From Hemerocallis citrina (Eukaryota > Streptophyta > Magnoliopsida > Asparagales > Asphodelaceae): 64,000 nucleotides of DNA. Below the pieces are notes generated by a model. That model was not told where the DNA came from, did no database searches, and worked only from the letters and a program-made list of their open reading frames with translations. Location of the stretch: positions 47,304,283 to 47,368,282 of the forward strand of contig CM030366.1 in assembly GCA_017893485.1 (NCBI GenBank), read 5' to 3'. Positions 31,441-43,750 of the stretch are shown piece after piece; position 1 is the first letter of the stretch, and each line of letters opens with the position of its first letter. A program made the translations under genes and the position numbers.

Positions 31441-32250
31441 TTGATCCTTCCTAGTCAACTTGGTCATGGGTCCGGCAATCTTTGAGAAATCCCAAACAAA
31501 CTTCATGTAGTAACACGGCAGACCAAGAAAACTTCGAACGTCCAGTACTGACTTCGGCATCGGCCAATCCTTAACTACAGAGATCTTGAACGGATCGACA
31601 AAAACTCTATCACCAGAAATAATATGACCTAAGAATGCCACACGATCCAGCCAAAGTTCACACTTACTAAGCTTCCCATACAGCTGATTCTTCCTCAAAG
31701 TTTGCAAAACAACTTTCAAGTGCTTAGCATGCTCATCACGGTTCCGAGAGTAGACGAGAATATCATTCAATGAAAACCACATCAAACTTGTCTAGAAAGG
31801 GAAAGAAAACCTTATTCATCAAGCTCACGAACACAGCTGAAGCATTAGTAACTCCGAAAGGCATCACCAAGAATTCATAATGCCCATATCTTGTACGAAA
31901 AGTAGTCTTTTGTACATCCTCGGCTTTCACCTTAACCTGATGATAACCAGAACGAAGATTCAACTTCAAAAATACAGAAGCGCCTCCTAATTGATCAAAT
32001 AGGTCATCAATCCTTGGCAACATATGCCGATTCTTCACTATAACATTATTGAGCTCACGGTAGTCAATACACAACCTGCGACTACCATCCTTCTTATTGA
32101 CAAACTATACCGAAGCTCCCCAAGGCAAAACACTCGGCCTGATAAAACCTCTTTCCGGTAATTTCTGAATCTGCTCCTTCAACTCAGCCAACTCAACATG
32201 AGCCATTCTGTACGAACTCTTAGAGATTGGATTTATACCCGACTAAACAT
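31441..32250 (-). pseudogene. Element B reverse transcriptase with frameshifted active site
   Basis: 32074-31763 carries '[20 protein letters not shown]', '[12 protein letters not shown]' and '[17 protein letters not shown]'; 31785-31441 carries '[20 protein letters not shown]' and the thumb 'VRSFLGLPCYYMKF'. The boundary falls inside the catalytic box, where an extra A (near 31767-31770) converts the FIDD-encoding DNA into a frameshift. The first catalytic Asp (normally LDLRSGYH) is Asn here. The enzyme is inactive on both counts. Confidence 0.9.
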
Positions 32251-32906
32251 CAATACTGAACACCACTTCATGATCTGGTGGTAATCCCAACAATTCCTCA
32301 GGAAAAACATCTAGAATGTCTTGCACAACCAACGGTGCGACATCACCATTAGCACACACTTCCTCCATCACTCCAACTTTCTGACTTGCAAACTTCTCCA
32401 CAAGCAAGCGGTGTTTCACTGGCACAGAATTCAAATTCCTGACGACCCGGTATTTGGAATACTACCTTCTTCTTGCGGCAGTAAATTATAGCATCAGTGA
32501 TACCAAGCTAATCCATCCCCAAGATAACATCAAAATTAGAATTGTTGATGAAAATCAGATCGGCAACAAAATCAACACCACCAATAACCAAAGGACTCTG
32601 CTCACAGATCTGAGAACACACGACAACACCTCCTCCTGTAGTAATATTCCATGCTACTGGCATAGCGCTGTTAGCCAACTGATGCAGGTCGACGAAGCGG
32701 GAAGAAACAAAGGAATGAGTTGCACCAGAGTCAAAAAGAACATGAGCAGGAAAGGATTGAACAAGGATAATGCCTAGTAAGAAGTCAAGATGAGAACACA
32801 ATATGCAGAAGCAAAATACAAGAAACAGACACGAATGGAAGGCTAACATGAATAAGCAACAGGATAGAATAACAAGATAACAAGGTAGATTGAAAATAAA
32901 ATCCAA
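32251..32906 (-). pseudogene. Element B aspartic protease and linker to RT
   Basis: The minus-strand frame 32906-32508 contains 'LFDSGATHSFVSSRFVD' (active-site D-S-G) and '[12 protein letters not shown]'; 32434-32243 adds 'DVFPEELLGLPPDHEVVFSI', the linker that precedes RT. The hydrophobic start of the long frame is probably not protein-coding. No gag follows. Confidence 0.85.
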
Positions 32907-33004
32907 ATAAACACAACTAAATATATACCTGCAACAATGCCCAAAGCGGTTCTCATATCTGTGAGCTTGATGAATCGGGTTATCATCAGTGTGAGCTTGA
33001 TGGC
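32907..33004. other. Junction zone of element B and family-C LTR
   Basis: Contains a near-duplicated 'tgtgagcttgatg' (32962 and 32990) and then a T run. It marks the truncation of element B; no feature beyond that is visible. Confidence 0.4.
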
Positions 33005-33669
33005 TCTTTTTTTTTGTCCTTTTGAATTTTAAAAATCCAGAAAAAATCTCATAAATGTTTTAAAATGATTTGAGAACGCCTACAAATATTTCTCACTATT
33101 TTAGGAGCATATTTGGGAGTTTTAAATACCCATTTCATTAATGTATTAAGTTGAGTCCAAATTGAAAATAAAGAAAATATAGATATAAATTAAAGATTTT
33201 GTAAATTTATTATGAAAAGAAAAATGCAAGTTGAGAATGAAGGAAAGTTAGGAATAAATTGTCAATGAAATTGATAAAGAAATTTAATAAATTGGAGTCT
33301 AATATGAGACTTAGTATCATGAAAGTGATTAGTTGCATGATTGGCTAAAAAGTATTCTTTATGGGAAATTGAATTGGAAATTACTATAAGATGTAAATAA
33401 ATTGAATTGAAAACATGAGTATTGAAGGGTATGAGTACCCATGATTATGGTGCATGAAAAGATGTGATTCTAGAGGTTTAGTGAGACCCAAGTACCGGCA
33501 AGTGATGAAAAGAATTAATTGATTTGAGAATTGGCTATGTGGGCTCTCTCGGCACTTTGTTTAAGTCTGGTAGGAGGGGAAGCTAACTCTAGGTGAAAGT
33601 ATTTATTCATGTGTGTAAATCCTAGGATAGACACTAGATGAAGATATGATAGAAACAACGACGAACACA
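33005..33669 (+). repeat. Family-C solo LTR copy 2, second segment
   Basis: Parts match C copy 3 at about 61590-61850: 'atgagtaccc.atgat', 'gattctagaggtttagtgagaccc', 'aagtaccggcaagt', 'gctaactctagg'. The C sequence resumes at 59275 after the B-type LTR insertion. Confidence 0.75.
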
Positions 33670-33674
33670 TCCGG

Positions 33675-35615
33675 TGTAACCCCCGTTCCCGCCAATAAGT
33701 ATTTTTCATGTATTTTCTATATTTAATTTTTATAAATTTATTTTGTGCTAAATTCATTTCGAATTTTTATTAAAATGTTTCTAATCGAAAAATTTTATTC
33801 ATTTCGAATAATGGTGTATTTTAAATCTTACATTCTAATCCTTATTGATCGGCTATTTATATTTGAGTCCAAAATCAAATATATTATTATTATTGGATTA
33901 TTTTAATGAAATTGTTAAACCCGAATACTATTTTGTTGTATAATTTTATTATTGTTATGATTATAATTATTAATTGTTATTTCATGATTATTTAATTAAA
34001 GTTCATCTATTGAATTGTTTTATTATTGTACTTGATCTGATTTTCTTGGCGAACTATAATTTATTTGCATGCCTAATTGATATTCTTTTCAATGGTATTA
34101 TTTGGATTTAAATTTTTGTTCATGAACTATTCTTTTCTTCTTGTTGGGCTATCTATCTTGTGATTTTATTTTATTGGATTGTGGATAATTTATTTGAACC
34201 ATATTGTCTTCAAACACATCTCTTGTTGAACCCAAAACCCACTATTATTGGATCCTAACCCATTAACCCAACAATCAACTTGTATTCTATAAATACAACC
34301 CTAATACAAATCCGAAAAACACAAAAATATAATTTGTAGCTGTCATCTCCGCTCTCCTCTCTCCTCTTTCTCTCTCCTCCCAATTTCTCTCTCCCCGTTC
34401 AGCACTCCTGATCACCATCTCCGGCATCGTCAGCCCCCGTCGCCACCCCCTGAGCGCCGCAACCCCCTCTCCAGGATCGAACCCCGTCTCCTCCCGTCGA
34501 CTAGTGCAACCCCCAAACCCCGACTCTTCTCCGATCATCGACCACTAGCAGATCCCCCCGATCCTCTCCTATTCCCGCTCGACTAGCCATCGATGCCAGA
34601 TTCCGTCGATCCGCCATCGACGACGCCCTCCCCCATCGTCGACTGCACCAGCGACATCGAAACCCCCTTCCTTCTTGCTGGTTGTTGCTCTAGTAGTTGC
34701 TGTTGCAACTCTCTTTCTATTGTTGCTGAGTTCTCTTTTGCACGGAGTGTGCGCGAATTATTAATGAGTACGTGTGTTCGTTGCTTCGGGATTCTGATCC
34801 GTTATTCTTGATATTCAAATTAACCATCAATAAGGCAAGTCACTTTCCTCTTGAATTGAATCTTGTATCAAATTCAAATTTTTATTGAAAAACTTGCAAG
34901 TAGATCCTAATCGTTTATCGTATCGTTGTATTGATTATCTTTCGTTGGGACTATTAAGGGTTTACATGAGTTAACCCCAATATTCTTGGCTTCGTACCAC
35001 TTTTGACTCCAAAGATTGAATCTTTCATGTACTCATATATAATCGTTAACAGGCTCATGCATATAATCACCAAACAAATAATCTACAGTAGTTATTATTG
35101 TTAGTTTGTGTGTTCGAATGATCGATTGATGTTTGGTTGTTGTTAAAATAGTGTATGTGTGCATTTTTAATTGTATTTACCATGCTATTACACCCATCAT
35201 GCTGATTAGATGATTTATCAACTATAGAATTTATACTCTTCATGTTAAATCAATTTATTTCATGAAAATACCCAGAATCATGTATGTTTCTTGTTGGCTA
35301 TATTTTGTCTGCTATTTCCAACCCAGTAAATGATCTCAAAATAAATAACTTTCTAAATAAGAGTTGTAGCCTCATGTCTCTAGTTTCTAGAACATCTTGA
35401 ATCGCTGAATTCCGTGTTGTATAGCAAAAGTTATGATCATTTTACTACTGCTATTTTTTTTATTTCGAGAATTTCAGATTCGTGTATGTTTCATGTTTAA
35501 TCTATTAAAAGGTTGATCTAACATTAAAAGATTGCTCTGAAAATTTTCAGAATGTTAGTTAACAAGTTTGGGAGTCTAATAAATATTTTTAATGAATTTA
35601 TTATAGGGTTCTTAC
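33675..35615 (+). repeat. B-type LTR, first segment
   Basis: U3 and leader of the LTR: TATA box at 34288, GC-rich leader 34330-34680 (an ORF at 34593-34811 is not a gene), then 'ttattcttgatattcaaatt..catcaataaggcaagtc' shared with 28680-28720 of element B inverted. It breaks off at about 35615 at the junction with pol-tail sequence. Confidence 0.82.
34288..34295 (+). promoter_or_regulatory. TATA box of plus-strand B-type LTR
   Basis: 'ttctataaatacaacccta' precedes the GC-rich leader by about 50 bp. Confidence 0.55.
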
Positions 35616-35769
35616 CTGGGAGCTGGAGAAGGATATCCAGCGGAGGTTTCCTCATTTGTTTGTGTAGGTTTTGTTTTTGTTGTTGTTCTTCTTTTCCTCC
35701 GGAGTTACCCTATGTACCTCTTGTTTAAATTTCGAGGACGAAATTTTTTTTTGTTAGGTGGGTAGGATT
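35616..35769 (+). pseudogene. Remnant of first element-D internal region: chromodomain end and PPT
   Basis: 'gggagctggagaaggatatccagcgg...' encodes the WELE-D-I-x-R-R-F-P-H-L-F end of the chromodomain, followed by '...cgaggacgaaatttttttttg' and 'gtgggtaggat' abutting TGTAACTC of the LTR. It duplicates 44137-44291. Confidence 0.85.
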
Positions 35770-36105
35770 TGTAACTCTTGTATTCCTTTTTCTATTATTT
35801 TGTATTGTATTTATCTTTGCAGTGTATTTGTTCTAATTGTATTCTTGTGTTCTTTCTGAATCATGTATTTTTCCTTCATTCTCAATAAAATCTATCCGTC
35901 TTGGCTTCGAGTCAGTTTTGTGGTTTTGAACACTCTCGATTTAATATTTCTGTCAATTATTGTCTCTGTATGAATTGTTTAATTCTAATTATTTGTTTCA
36001 TGGCCTATTTAATTGTTATTTAATCCTTTTCCAAACCCTTTTGCTTATTGGATCTTTTAAAAACCCTATACCCATAACCCGTTTACCCTAACCCTAATTC
36101 ACTCC

Positions 36106-36114
36106 TTTATATAA
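36106..36114 (+). promoter_or_regulatory. TATA box of element D 5' LTR
   Basis: TTTATATAA is followed by 'cccatt' and, ~80-110 bp on, the GC-rich leader. The 3' LTR has the same box at 44621-44629. A telomere-like 'ccctaaccctaa' just upstream (36087-36098) is part of the LTR. Confidence 0.6.
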
Positions 36115-38524
36115 CCCATTGTTAAGAAACCTTATTCATTAATTAACCTAAACCTAAATACCTCCTAATCACCCTAGCCGCCTACCCCATGTGCCATCAC
36201 CCCTACCTCTAACCTCCTGCTCATCTCATCTCTCCCCTGACCACCTCCTTCCCCGTGCTGCAGCCTAACCCACTACAACCCCGTCTGCCATCGTCTTCTC
36301 CGTCTCGTCACCCGCTGTCTCCTCGCCAGCCTGCATCCCGAATCCCTACCCTACTCACGACCTCTCGTCACCAGTGCCCCTTATTGTCATTGCCGCCATG
36401 CGTGCCTCCTCCCAAGCAACCTCGCCTGCACCCCACAACAGCCCTTCTCTCGTTCTCTTTCCAAAGCCAGTAGCCTCCCTACATGCCTATCTCTGCTCGC
36501 TGCCACGTCCCTCCGTCGAGCTCCCTTCGATGCAGTGCTCCGCCCTCGCCCTCTGCGATCGTAGTCGAAGCCCATCCGCCGGTGCGCTGCCGCTATCTCA
36601 GTGTGTTTCTGCCAAGTAGTAGACTCAGATCTCTATCCGCCATCCGATCATCGATCAACTTGATCATCACCATCGGGGTGATCTTGGCAGTCCGTTCCGA
36701 TCGTAATCGTGATCATCGCATCCAGACTTGCTCGGTTCGCATGTTCATCGCCGGGATCCATTCCCGTTATTCTTTCGTCAGATTCATCGTCACCCTCAAG
36801 GCAAGTAACTTGTATAATATATTGTTTGTACATAAATACAAAATACCGCATGTAGTCTTGCTCAATATTTGTGTTGTTCTCATGATGATCCCTTGTTAGA
36901 TCTTGATCTCATTTGTTTGATCCGTTCGTAGTCTTGATCCATCATCATAGTGTCACACACATGACATGAAAATAAACTAGATCTAGATAGACTTTTAATG
37001 TATGTATATATGTTCATCGTGATCTATAATATGTTGTGTATTTGTTGCATGCGTGGTGTGTTAGTTGTGTTATCTTGAAGTAGACTTATTAAATACCTAT
37101 GCCATGTTGTTTTGAATATCTAATATATCATATTTTGCATTATATTCTAATTTGGATTTATTGCATATGAGTTGTTTGAATTAAATGTATGAGAAGAGTC
37201 TTGTTTTGCTGCTGCCCTGTTTTGGTTTAGTAATTTAAACCATATTAAGGTCAGCAAAATAAATTATTTTGTGAATATGATTTGTAGGCCTCGTTGTCTA
37301 CTTTTCAGAACTTTCAACGGATCTCAGTTTCGATATGTGATGTGTGTTATTGCTGTTTTATTGTAGCTGTGTCCAAAATTCAAGATTCTGTTTTATGAGT
37401 TTGCTGTATGATTATTTATTTTGAAACTGGTGTTAAAAGTAAAATTTGGGTTCAATATTTTTCTGGGTATGACTAAACATGACTGGGATCAACTCCTAAT
37501 TTTTGTAGATTTATTTGATGACTTTATAAATTATTCCATGCTTGTGAACAAACCAATATATTTCCAAACTGCATGTTGTTCGGTGAAAAACTCTATTTTC
37601 AACCAGTTACCAGTTACCGTTGATTAAAACTTTGTGAATATGAAATGTAGCCTGATTTTTCTATTTTACTACCCTTTTGTCGGATTTGAATTTCAAATTA
37701 TACTTTGCGATCTATCACTATTTAAGTACTGATGTGTCAAAAATTTCAGATTCATAAACTTGTTGTATCTTTCTGTTTTCCAAATTTATTTGACTATGCT
37801 ATCTATAATGGAATATTATGAAACTTTTTTTGCTTATCTAGACATTCTAGGGAATCTTTAAGATTTTTTTTAGGTTTAATCAGTAAGTTTTTATACTATT
37901 TTAATGCTTGTAAGTAAAGCTCTGCGATTTCTGGCTGAACATGAATTCTGTATGAAATGCTATTTTGAACCCTATTTTTGTACTTGTTACATGACTTGTG
38001 TATATCGCTAGATTCATCTAGGAGACAAGTTTCTACATTTTCTGACGGATCCAGGTTTACATTCTTTTGGCAACGGGAATCTCAGATTTGGTGCAGTAGT
38101 GTCTTGCTGTCCAGAATTGGAAATATCGTTGTCGTAGTCTATTATGAGTTGTTTTGTCACCTGTTCATATCTTCTATCCAACTTGAACTTGTTCCTTATT
38201 TCTTGCCATGTTTTTTTGCCTTGTTCGTGCACATTCATGCTTTCTTTAATAATAATAACATTTATCAAGCCGGGGTCAAGAAAAAGATCTAGTAGTGGAA
38301 AATATAGAAGTGTGTACTTAGAAAGGGACCCGCATTTCCTACTTGTTACCTGATTACTTGATTAAATGATACATGATACTTGATATTTGTTTACTTGGTT
38401 ACCTGACTACCTTCTTTCCGATTGGAAGGTGTACTCAGAAGGGGGCCCGTATTTTCCACTTGTTTACCCGACTACATACTTCCCTATAGGAGAGGTGTAC
38501 TCGGAGGGAACCCGTAGGTCCTAC

Positions 38525-38610
38525 CTGATACTTGATACTTGACACTTGATGCTTGATACTTGATACTTGATACTTGATACTTGATACTTGACTACTTGAT
38601 ACTTGATACC
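38525..38610 (+). repeat. GATACTT heptamer array in D 5' LTR
   Basis: About ten tandem copies of a 7-bp unit (gatactt) with minor variants. The surrounding 38330-38860 is also rich in ACTTG words. A more degenerate array sits at the same place in the 3' LTR (47043-47136). Confidence 0.9.
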
Positions 38611-39453
38611 TGAGTACATGACCCTATATAATCGGCTACGAAACCTAAACGTAACTTGTTTGAATGTAGCAACCATGTGGTAAAAATTTGGGATGCATGA
38701 AGTGCTACCTAGATAGGACTAGATACAAGACTTGAAATAATATGATCACTTGCTCATCCTTGTTATTTGTACATGCTACTTGACACATGTTACTTGATAC
38801 TTCCTTGCATGCTACTTGATACTTGTTACATGTCACTTGCACTTTACTATCTTGCCATGTCACTTGATCCTAGTCTTGATTAGAGTTAGTTGCTTTATTT
38901 TGTTGTCACATTCCATCCATGCTTTCTTTAGTACTTGCTTCTTGTTGCTACTCTGTATTTTTCTTACCTATTTTAGTACTTGTTGTCTGCACTACATGCG
39001 GCCCGTAACTTGCATTGACGGGTATTTTGTTTCTTTTTTCTCTTCCTGCAATTTGTTAAACTTGCAGACTTTGGTGACCAGCTGCCCGAAGGAGTAAGTG
39101 ACCAAGTAATTTAGGCTGGTTGGATGTTCTTGCTTGAGTTTATTTCTTGTTTTAAATAAATTGTATTTTGCTACTTGATTCTTGTATTGGGCAGTTGTCC
39201 CAGAACTATGACTTGTTTGTTCCAGATCTGAATATTTGATTATCTTGTATTTATTTCAAGTATTTCTGTTGATCACATTAATTTGTTTCATGCATGTGTG
39301 GATGATTCTTTCTTGTTAACTTCTTGCTATTTCTTGTGACTTGATGTAAAGATCCTGACAGCTTATAAATGGTGAAAATCATTCGCTGGACTTGTGTCGC
39401 GTATCCGTATTTCGTATTCCTTTTTGGGAAGCAGGGCATGACAGAGTTTTTAG

Positions 39454-39466
39454 TGGTATCAGAGCC
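39454..39466 (+). promoter_or_regulatory. Primer-binding site of element D (initiator Met tRNA)
   Basis: TGGTATCAGAGCC is an exact canonical primer site, 10 bp after the LTR end. Confidence 0.92.
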
Positions 39467-39614
39467 AGGTTTGGCTAATGTATTAGTTTGACTAATATGT
39501 TAGACAAGTTTGGCTCGATCAAGGATTGCCTCAACAATACACAACCCATGCATTATATGAACGAATTATAATAAAGTTGATTTGGATGCTAATTGTTTTG
39601 GTTTTGTGCAGACC

Positions 39615-40740
39615 ATGGCTTGCAGAGGTTCCACTTTCCATCCACAGGAAGAACAGCCTGGGCTAGAGGCTATTACGAATGTGCTGGAGTGACTGATCCA
39701 CATGCAACAGAATCACAGTGACCTTGTGATGGCCGCTTTGAAGTTGCTCGGAACCCGACTCCCGTTGTGCCTATGCAGGCAGCTCTTCCTCCTCGTCTGG
39801 GTACAGTTGCAAACTTTATGAGGATGCACCCTGACAAATTGTTTGGCACTGAGACGCTACTTGAGGCCGAACAGTGGTTGATCAGGACGGAGCAGTTGTT
39901 GTTGGCAGCGAGAGTTGCTGATGCCAATCATGTGGATGTGGTGAGCATACATTTGGTGGACCTTGCCCACATATGGTGGAGGGCTGAGTCTGAAAGGCTC
40001 GAGAGGCCCGTTCCTTGGACCACGTTCACCAGGAGCTTCTTAGAGAAGTTCTTTCCTAGCAGCACCTGAGTTGAGATGGAGCAGCAATTCCTTGCCCTGA
40101 AATAGGTTGGTCTTTATTCTGTTTTGGAACTTTGTTACATATTGTTCATGCGATGTTGTAACATGAGACTCTTTTGGAACATGGTGCCATGTCAGTGGAT
40201 GAGTACGCGGTAGAATTTACCAGGCTTAGCCGCTTCGTAGCCATTTTAGTGGCAAACGAACAGGATAGGGCCCGGAGATTTCTATTGGGGCTTGAGCGAG
40301 ATATTCAGATGCATCTCGTCTCCCTTCACCTTCGTACCTACGCTAAGACACTTGAGGTAGCCCGAGCTCAGGAGCAGGCTCGCAATAGGTTGGCCCTCCC
40401 CAGTGGACTGTTCAGCACCCTGCTGCTACTGTTAGGCCTTCTGGTGGTCCTCAGAGAGGTGGTTTTTGCTACTTTTGCTTACTAGGACTGCAGGAAGACG
40501 AATCGCCGTTGCTTTGGTTGTGGCGCTGCTGACCACTCGGTGCGAGATTGCCTGCGACAACGGATGGCTCTTCCAGCCAGGGGTCCAACTCAGCTGGGAC
40601 CACCGGCTCATGGTCCAGTCAGGCCATCGCTCCTTCCGCAGCATCAGATCGGCGGTCAGAGGACCACGACTCTCAGGAGAGGTCAGGCTTACAACCTGAC
40701 AGCTGCAGAAGCTGAGACGGCAGAGGGAGTCGTTGTAGAT
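39615..40740 (+). pseudogene. Element D gag (capsid and zinc knuckle), broken
   Basis: The likely start is ATG 39615 with an early stop at about 39692. 39767-40069 encodes the capsid N-part ('FMRMHPDKLFG', 'EAEQWLIRTEQLLL', 'WWRAESERL', 'FLEKFFPSS'). About 70 bp of unrelated sequence (40105-40173) interrupts. 40174-40420 continues 'GAMSVDEYAVEFTRLSRF' and 'LRTYAKTLEVARAQEQARNR'. A CX2CX4HX4C zinc knuckle (CFGCGAADHSVRDC, 40505-40554) follows in another frame. Gag packages element RNA. Frameshifts and stops make it non-functional. Confidence 0.87.
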
Positions 40741-41338
40741 ATTTTGCATTTTGTTGTTTTGTTATTTCCTTTGCTCCTTTCATTGCTATGCTCTATTCCT
40801 ATGCTCTATTCCTTCATGTTATATTTTCTGCATTGTTATTCCTTATTCCTTAATCGTCATTTCTTTTTTCCTTGCCTTTTGACTCTATCTTAGGTGTTAT
40901 CTTTGTTCGTTCCTTCCTTGCTCATGTTCTTTTTTATTCCAGGGTGACCCATTCCTTCGTCTGTTCCCGCTTTGTGGATCGACATCAGTTGGAGTAAAGC
41001 ATCATGCTAGAGGCTTGGAGCAGTCACAGGTGATGGTGTTGTCGTCTGTTCTCAGGAATGCAAGTAGAGTCCCGTAGTTATTGGTAGCGCAAATTTCAAG
41101 GCTAACCTGGTCGTAATTGGGAACTCTGGATTTGACGTCATTCTCGGTATGGATTGGTTGGGTGAGTCCCATGCTATCATAGATTACCGAGCCAAGAAAG
41201 TTGTATTCAGAATCCCAGGTCACGCAGAGTTTGAGTTCCATGCTAGGGAGACACCCCTTAGCCGAGCTAAGACTACAGTTGATCAGAAGACTTGTGCGAT
41301 GGAGTTGCACACAGGCTGTGAGGTTGCGCCTCTAGTAG
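40741..41338 (+). pseudogene. Element D protease region, partly lost
   Basis: 'THSFVCSRFVDRHQLE' (about 40948-40995) is the segment just after the protease active site. The D-S-G triad itself is missing: the ~200 bp before it (40741-40940) is T-rich non-coding sequence. 41100-41260 continues '[19 protein letters not shown]' and '[16 protein letters not shown]'. The active-site loss is a clear inactivating lesion. Confidence 0.8.
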
Positions 41339-42221
41339 TGCGAGAATTTTTAGATGTTTTTCCAAAGGAGTTGCCTGGGCTACCCACAAATAGGAATGTG
41401 GAATTTGGTATTGATCTTCAGCCAGGTATGGCGCCGATATCGAAGAGTCCCTACAGGATGGCACCGGTTGAGCTAGTAGAGCTGAAGGTGCAGATTCAGG
41501 GTTTGCTAGATTTGGGATTCATCAGACCCAGTGTTTCACCGTGTGGAGCTCCAGTTCTTTTCATCAGCAAGAAGGATGGAAGCCGTCGACTGTGCATCGA
41601 TTATCGGGAACTGAACAGTGTTACTGTGAAGAACTGGTACCTGCTACCATGGACTGATGATTTGTTTGACCAGTTGGGCGAAGCGTCAGTCTTTTCGAAG
41701 TTGGATCTTTGCTCAGGATATCATCAGGTCAGGTGAAAGTAGCTGATGTGCAAAAGACAACCTTTAGGACCAGATATGGGCATTATGAGTTTCTAGTGAT
41801 GCCTTTCGAAGTCATGAACACGCCGACTATGTTCATGAGTTTGATGAACAGGGTCTTTTCCCCATTCTTGGATAGATTCGTGGTGGTCTACATAGATGAC
41901 ATTCTGGTGTATTCTCGGAACCGGAAGGAACATGCTGAGCATCTGAGGTTGGTTATGCAGATTTTGAGGGAGAATCAGCCCTATGGGAAACTCAGCAAGT
42001 GTGAGTTTTGGCTTGACCGGGTTACCTTCTTGGGGCATATCATCTCGGGCGAGGGAATCTCAGTCGATTCATCGAAGGTTGCTGCAGTGAAAGATTGGCC
42101 AGTACCTAAGTCTGTTTCTAAGGTGAGAAGTTTCCATGGTCTAGCTCGATATTATCAAAAATTTATCCAAGACTTTTCGAAGATAGCTGGGCCGTTGACA
42201 AAGCTGACAGGGAAGGAATAG
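41339..42221 (+). pseudogene. Element D reverse transcriptase
   Basis: Two overlapping frames join at about 41733 (one-step frameshift inside 'GYHQV..K'). The first has '[16 protein letters not shown]', '[19 protein letters not shown]', '[10 protein letters not shown]' (catalytic Asp). The second has '[14 protein letters not shown]', '[20 protein letters not shown]' (catalytic Asp pair intact) and the thumb 'VRSFHGLARYYQKFIQDF'. A TAG at 42219-42221 ends the frame at the RT-RNase H linker. Confidence 0.94.
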
Positions 42222-42670
42222 AAGTTCAGTTGGGATGAGGCTTGCAGCGGAGCTTTTGCAGAGTTGAAGAGCACATTGACATCAGTGCCAGTGTTGGTTA
42301 TTCCGGATGGTTAAGGCAGATTCGTGGTTCACTGTGACGCTTCTGGCAAGGGGTCTTAGTGCAACGTTGATGCAGAAGGGCTGGGTTGTTGCATATGCAT
42401 TGAGGCAGTTGAGGCTACATGAGAGGAACTATCCGACTCATGATTTGGAGTTGGCAGTGGTGATCTTTACTTTGAAGCTGTGGAGACACTATTTACTTGG
42501 AGACCGAGTGCAAATCTTTATCAACCATAGAAGTCTCAAGTATGTCTTCACCCAGAAGGAATTGAACATGAGGCAAACCGACTATGATATCAATCTGCAG
42601 TATCACCCCGGCAAGATCAATCTGGTACCAGATGCTTTGAGCAGAAGACTAGCAGCCATGCTCCTAACTC
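42222..42670 (+). pseudogene. Element D RNase H
   Basis: 'FVVHCDASGKGLSATLMQKG' (first Asp, after a frameshift near 42310), '[19 protein letters not shown]' (Glu), '[20 protein letters not shown]', where the usual Asp of T-D-H is Asn. About ten residues usually present after NMRQ (RRWLEL..) are missing. It ends '..NLVPDALSRR'. Confidence 0.9.
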
Positions 42671-43750
42671 AGCAGAGGAAACTGGTTGAGCAGATGAGGA
42701 AGTTAGAATTGGATGTGTTTTTGCCGGGTTCTGATCGGAGTTGCATGATGCTTCAGCTTCAGTCGTCTTTTGTAGAGCAGATTAAAGAGGCTCAGTCTGG
42801 TGATGAGCAGTTGCAAGGATTTAGAGTAGAGGATGAGGCAGGTTCCAGAATATATATGGTCATTCATGAAGATGGATCGCTTCGTTTTGGGTCCAGGTTG
42901 TGTGTCCTGAAGGGTGAAGTTCGTCAGAGGTTGCTTGAGGAAGCCCACCGGTCGTTGTACTCTATTCATCCCGGAGGTACTAAGATGTACCGGGACTTGA
43001 AGCTTCATTTCTGGTGGCATGGTATGAAGAGGGTCGTGGCTAGGTTTGTGTCTCAGTGTTTGATCTGCTAGCAGGTGAAGGTAGAGCATCAGAGAACCGC
43101 CAAACTTCTTCAGCCTCTTTCCATTCCGGAGTAGAAGTTGGAACACATCACGATGGATTTTGTGACCACCTTGCCGAGGAGTCCCAAGGGACACAAAGCC
43201 ATTTGGATGATTTTGGACAGACTGACGAAGAGTGCTCACTTCATTCCCTTTATAGTCAGACAGTCTACTGAGAGCCTAGCAGAGAAGTATATGCAAGAGA
43301 TCATCAGGCTTCATGGGGTTCCAGTTAGTATTGTATCCGACAGGGATATGAGGTTGAGGTCTCAGTTTTGGGAGAGTCTTCAGAGTAGTGTGGGGAGTAA
43401 ACAGAAGTACAGCACAACTTTTCACCCCTAGACAAATGGACAGTCAGAGAGGACGATCCACTCTAGAGGACCTGTTGAGGTCCTGTGTGTTACAATTTGG
43501 TGGATCATGGGAGGACCATTTTCATCTTGTAGAGTTCTCGTACAATAATAGCTTTAAGGCCAGTTTTAAAGCTGCATTGTTCGAGGCACTATATGGTCGG
43601 AAGTGCAGATCACCAGTGTGCTCGGATGACATTGGTAAGAGGAAGTTGTTGGGTCCGGAGTTGATCACCAGGATAGTTGATGCAGTGACTCAGATCTAGA
43701 AGCATCTTCAGGCAGCGCAAGACAGGCAGAGGAGATGGGCAGATGTCCAT
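42671..43750 (+). pseudogene. Element D integrase (zinc finger and core)
   Basis: Zinc finger: 'EEAHRSLYSIHPGGTKMYRD', 'FWWHGMKRVVARFVSQCLIC', then TAG at 43069-43071 where relatives have Gln. Core: 'MDFVTTLPRSPKGHKAIW' (Asp), 'VSIVSDRDMRLRSQFWESL' (Asp), 'QSERTIHS' (Glu) with a frameshift just after. The linker 'LYGRKCRSPVCSDDIGKRK' follows. Stops at 43133 (W to TAG type), 43429 (Q to TAG type) and 43697 break it further. Confidence 0.93.

Larger units (their letters stand above)
25504..33004 (-). mobile_element. Element B: truncated chromovirus inserted in family-C LTR
   Basis: One LTR (25532-29455) is followed on its right by a PPT and minus-strand pol (29456-32906). The right LTR and gag are missing. 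A primer-site-like 'tgataccactaaaaatct' sits just left of the LTR, which means this LTR once also formed the 5' end of another internal region, the sign of a collapsed LTR-internal-LTR tandem. Outer edges are approximate because they are truncations, and no TSD is recognisable. Confidence 0.75.
35770..39443 (+). repeat. Element D 5' LTR
   Basis: TGTAACTCTTG to GGGCATGACA, about 3.67 kb, alignable with 44292-47970 throughout. It contains a TATA box at 36106-36114, a GC-rich leader (36180-36780; ORFs here are not genes), a 'GCAAGTAACTTG' splice-like or leader boundary near 36799, and a GATACTT heptamer array at 38525-38610. The two LTRs differ at scattered positions and small indels, so insertion is not recent. 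Confidence 0.92.

Noticed and set aside
36087..36098. Telomeric repeat remnant (ccctaaccctaa)
   Set aside because: Less than two units and part of the element D LTR; the other LTR has a related string in the same place.
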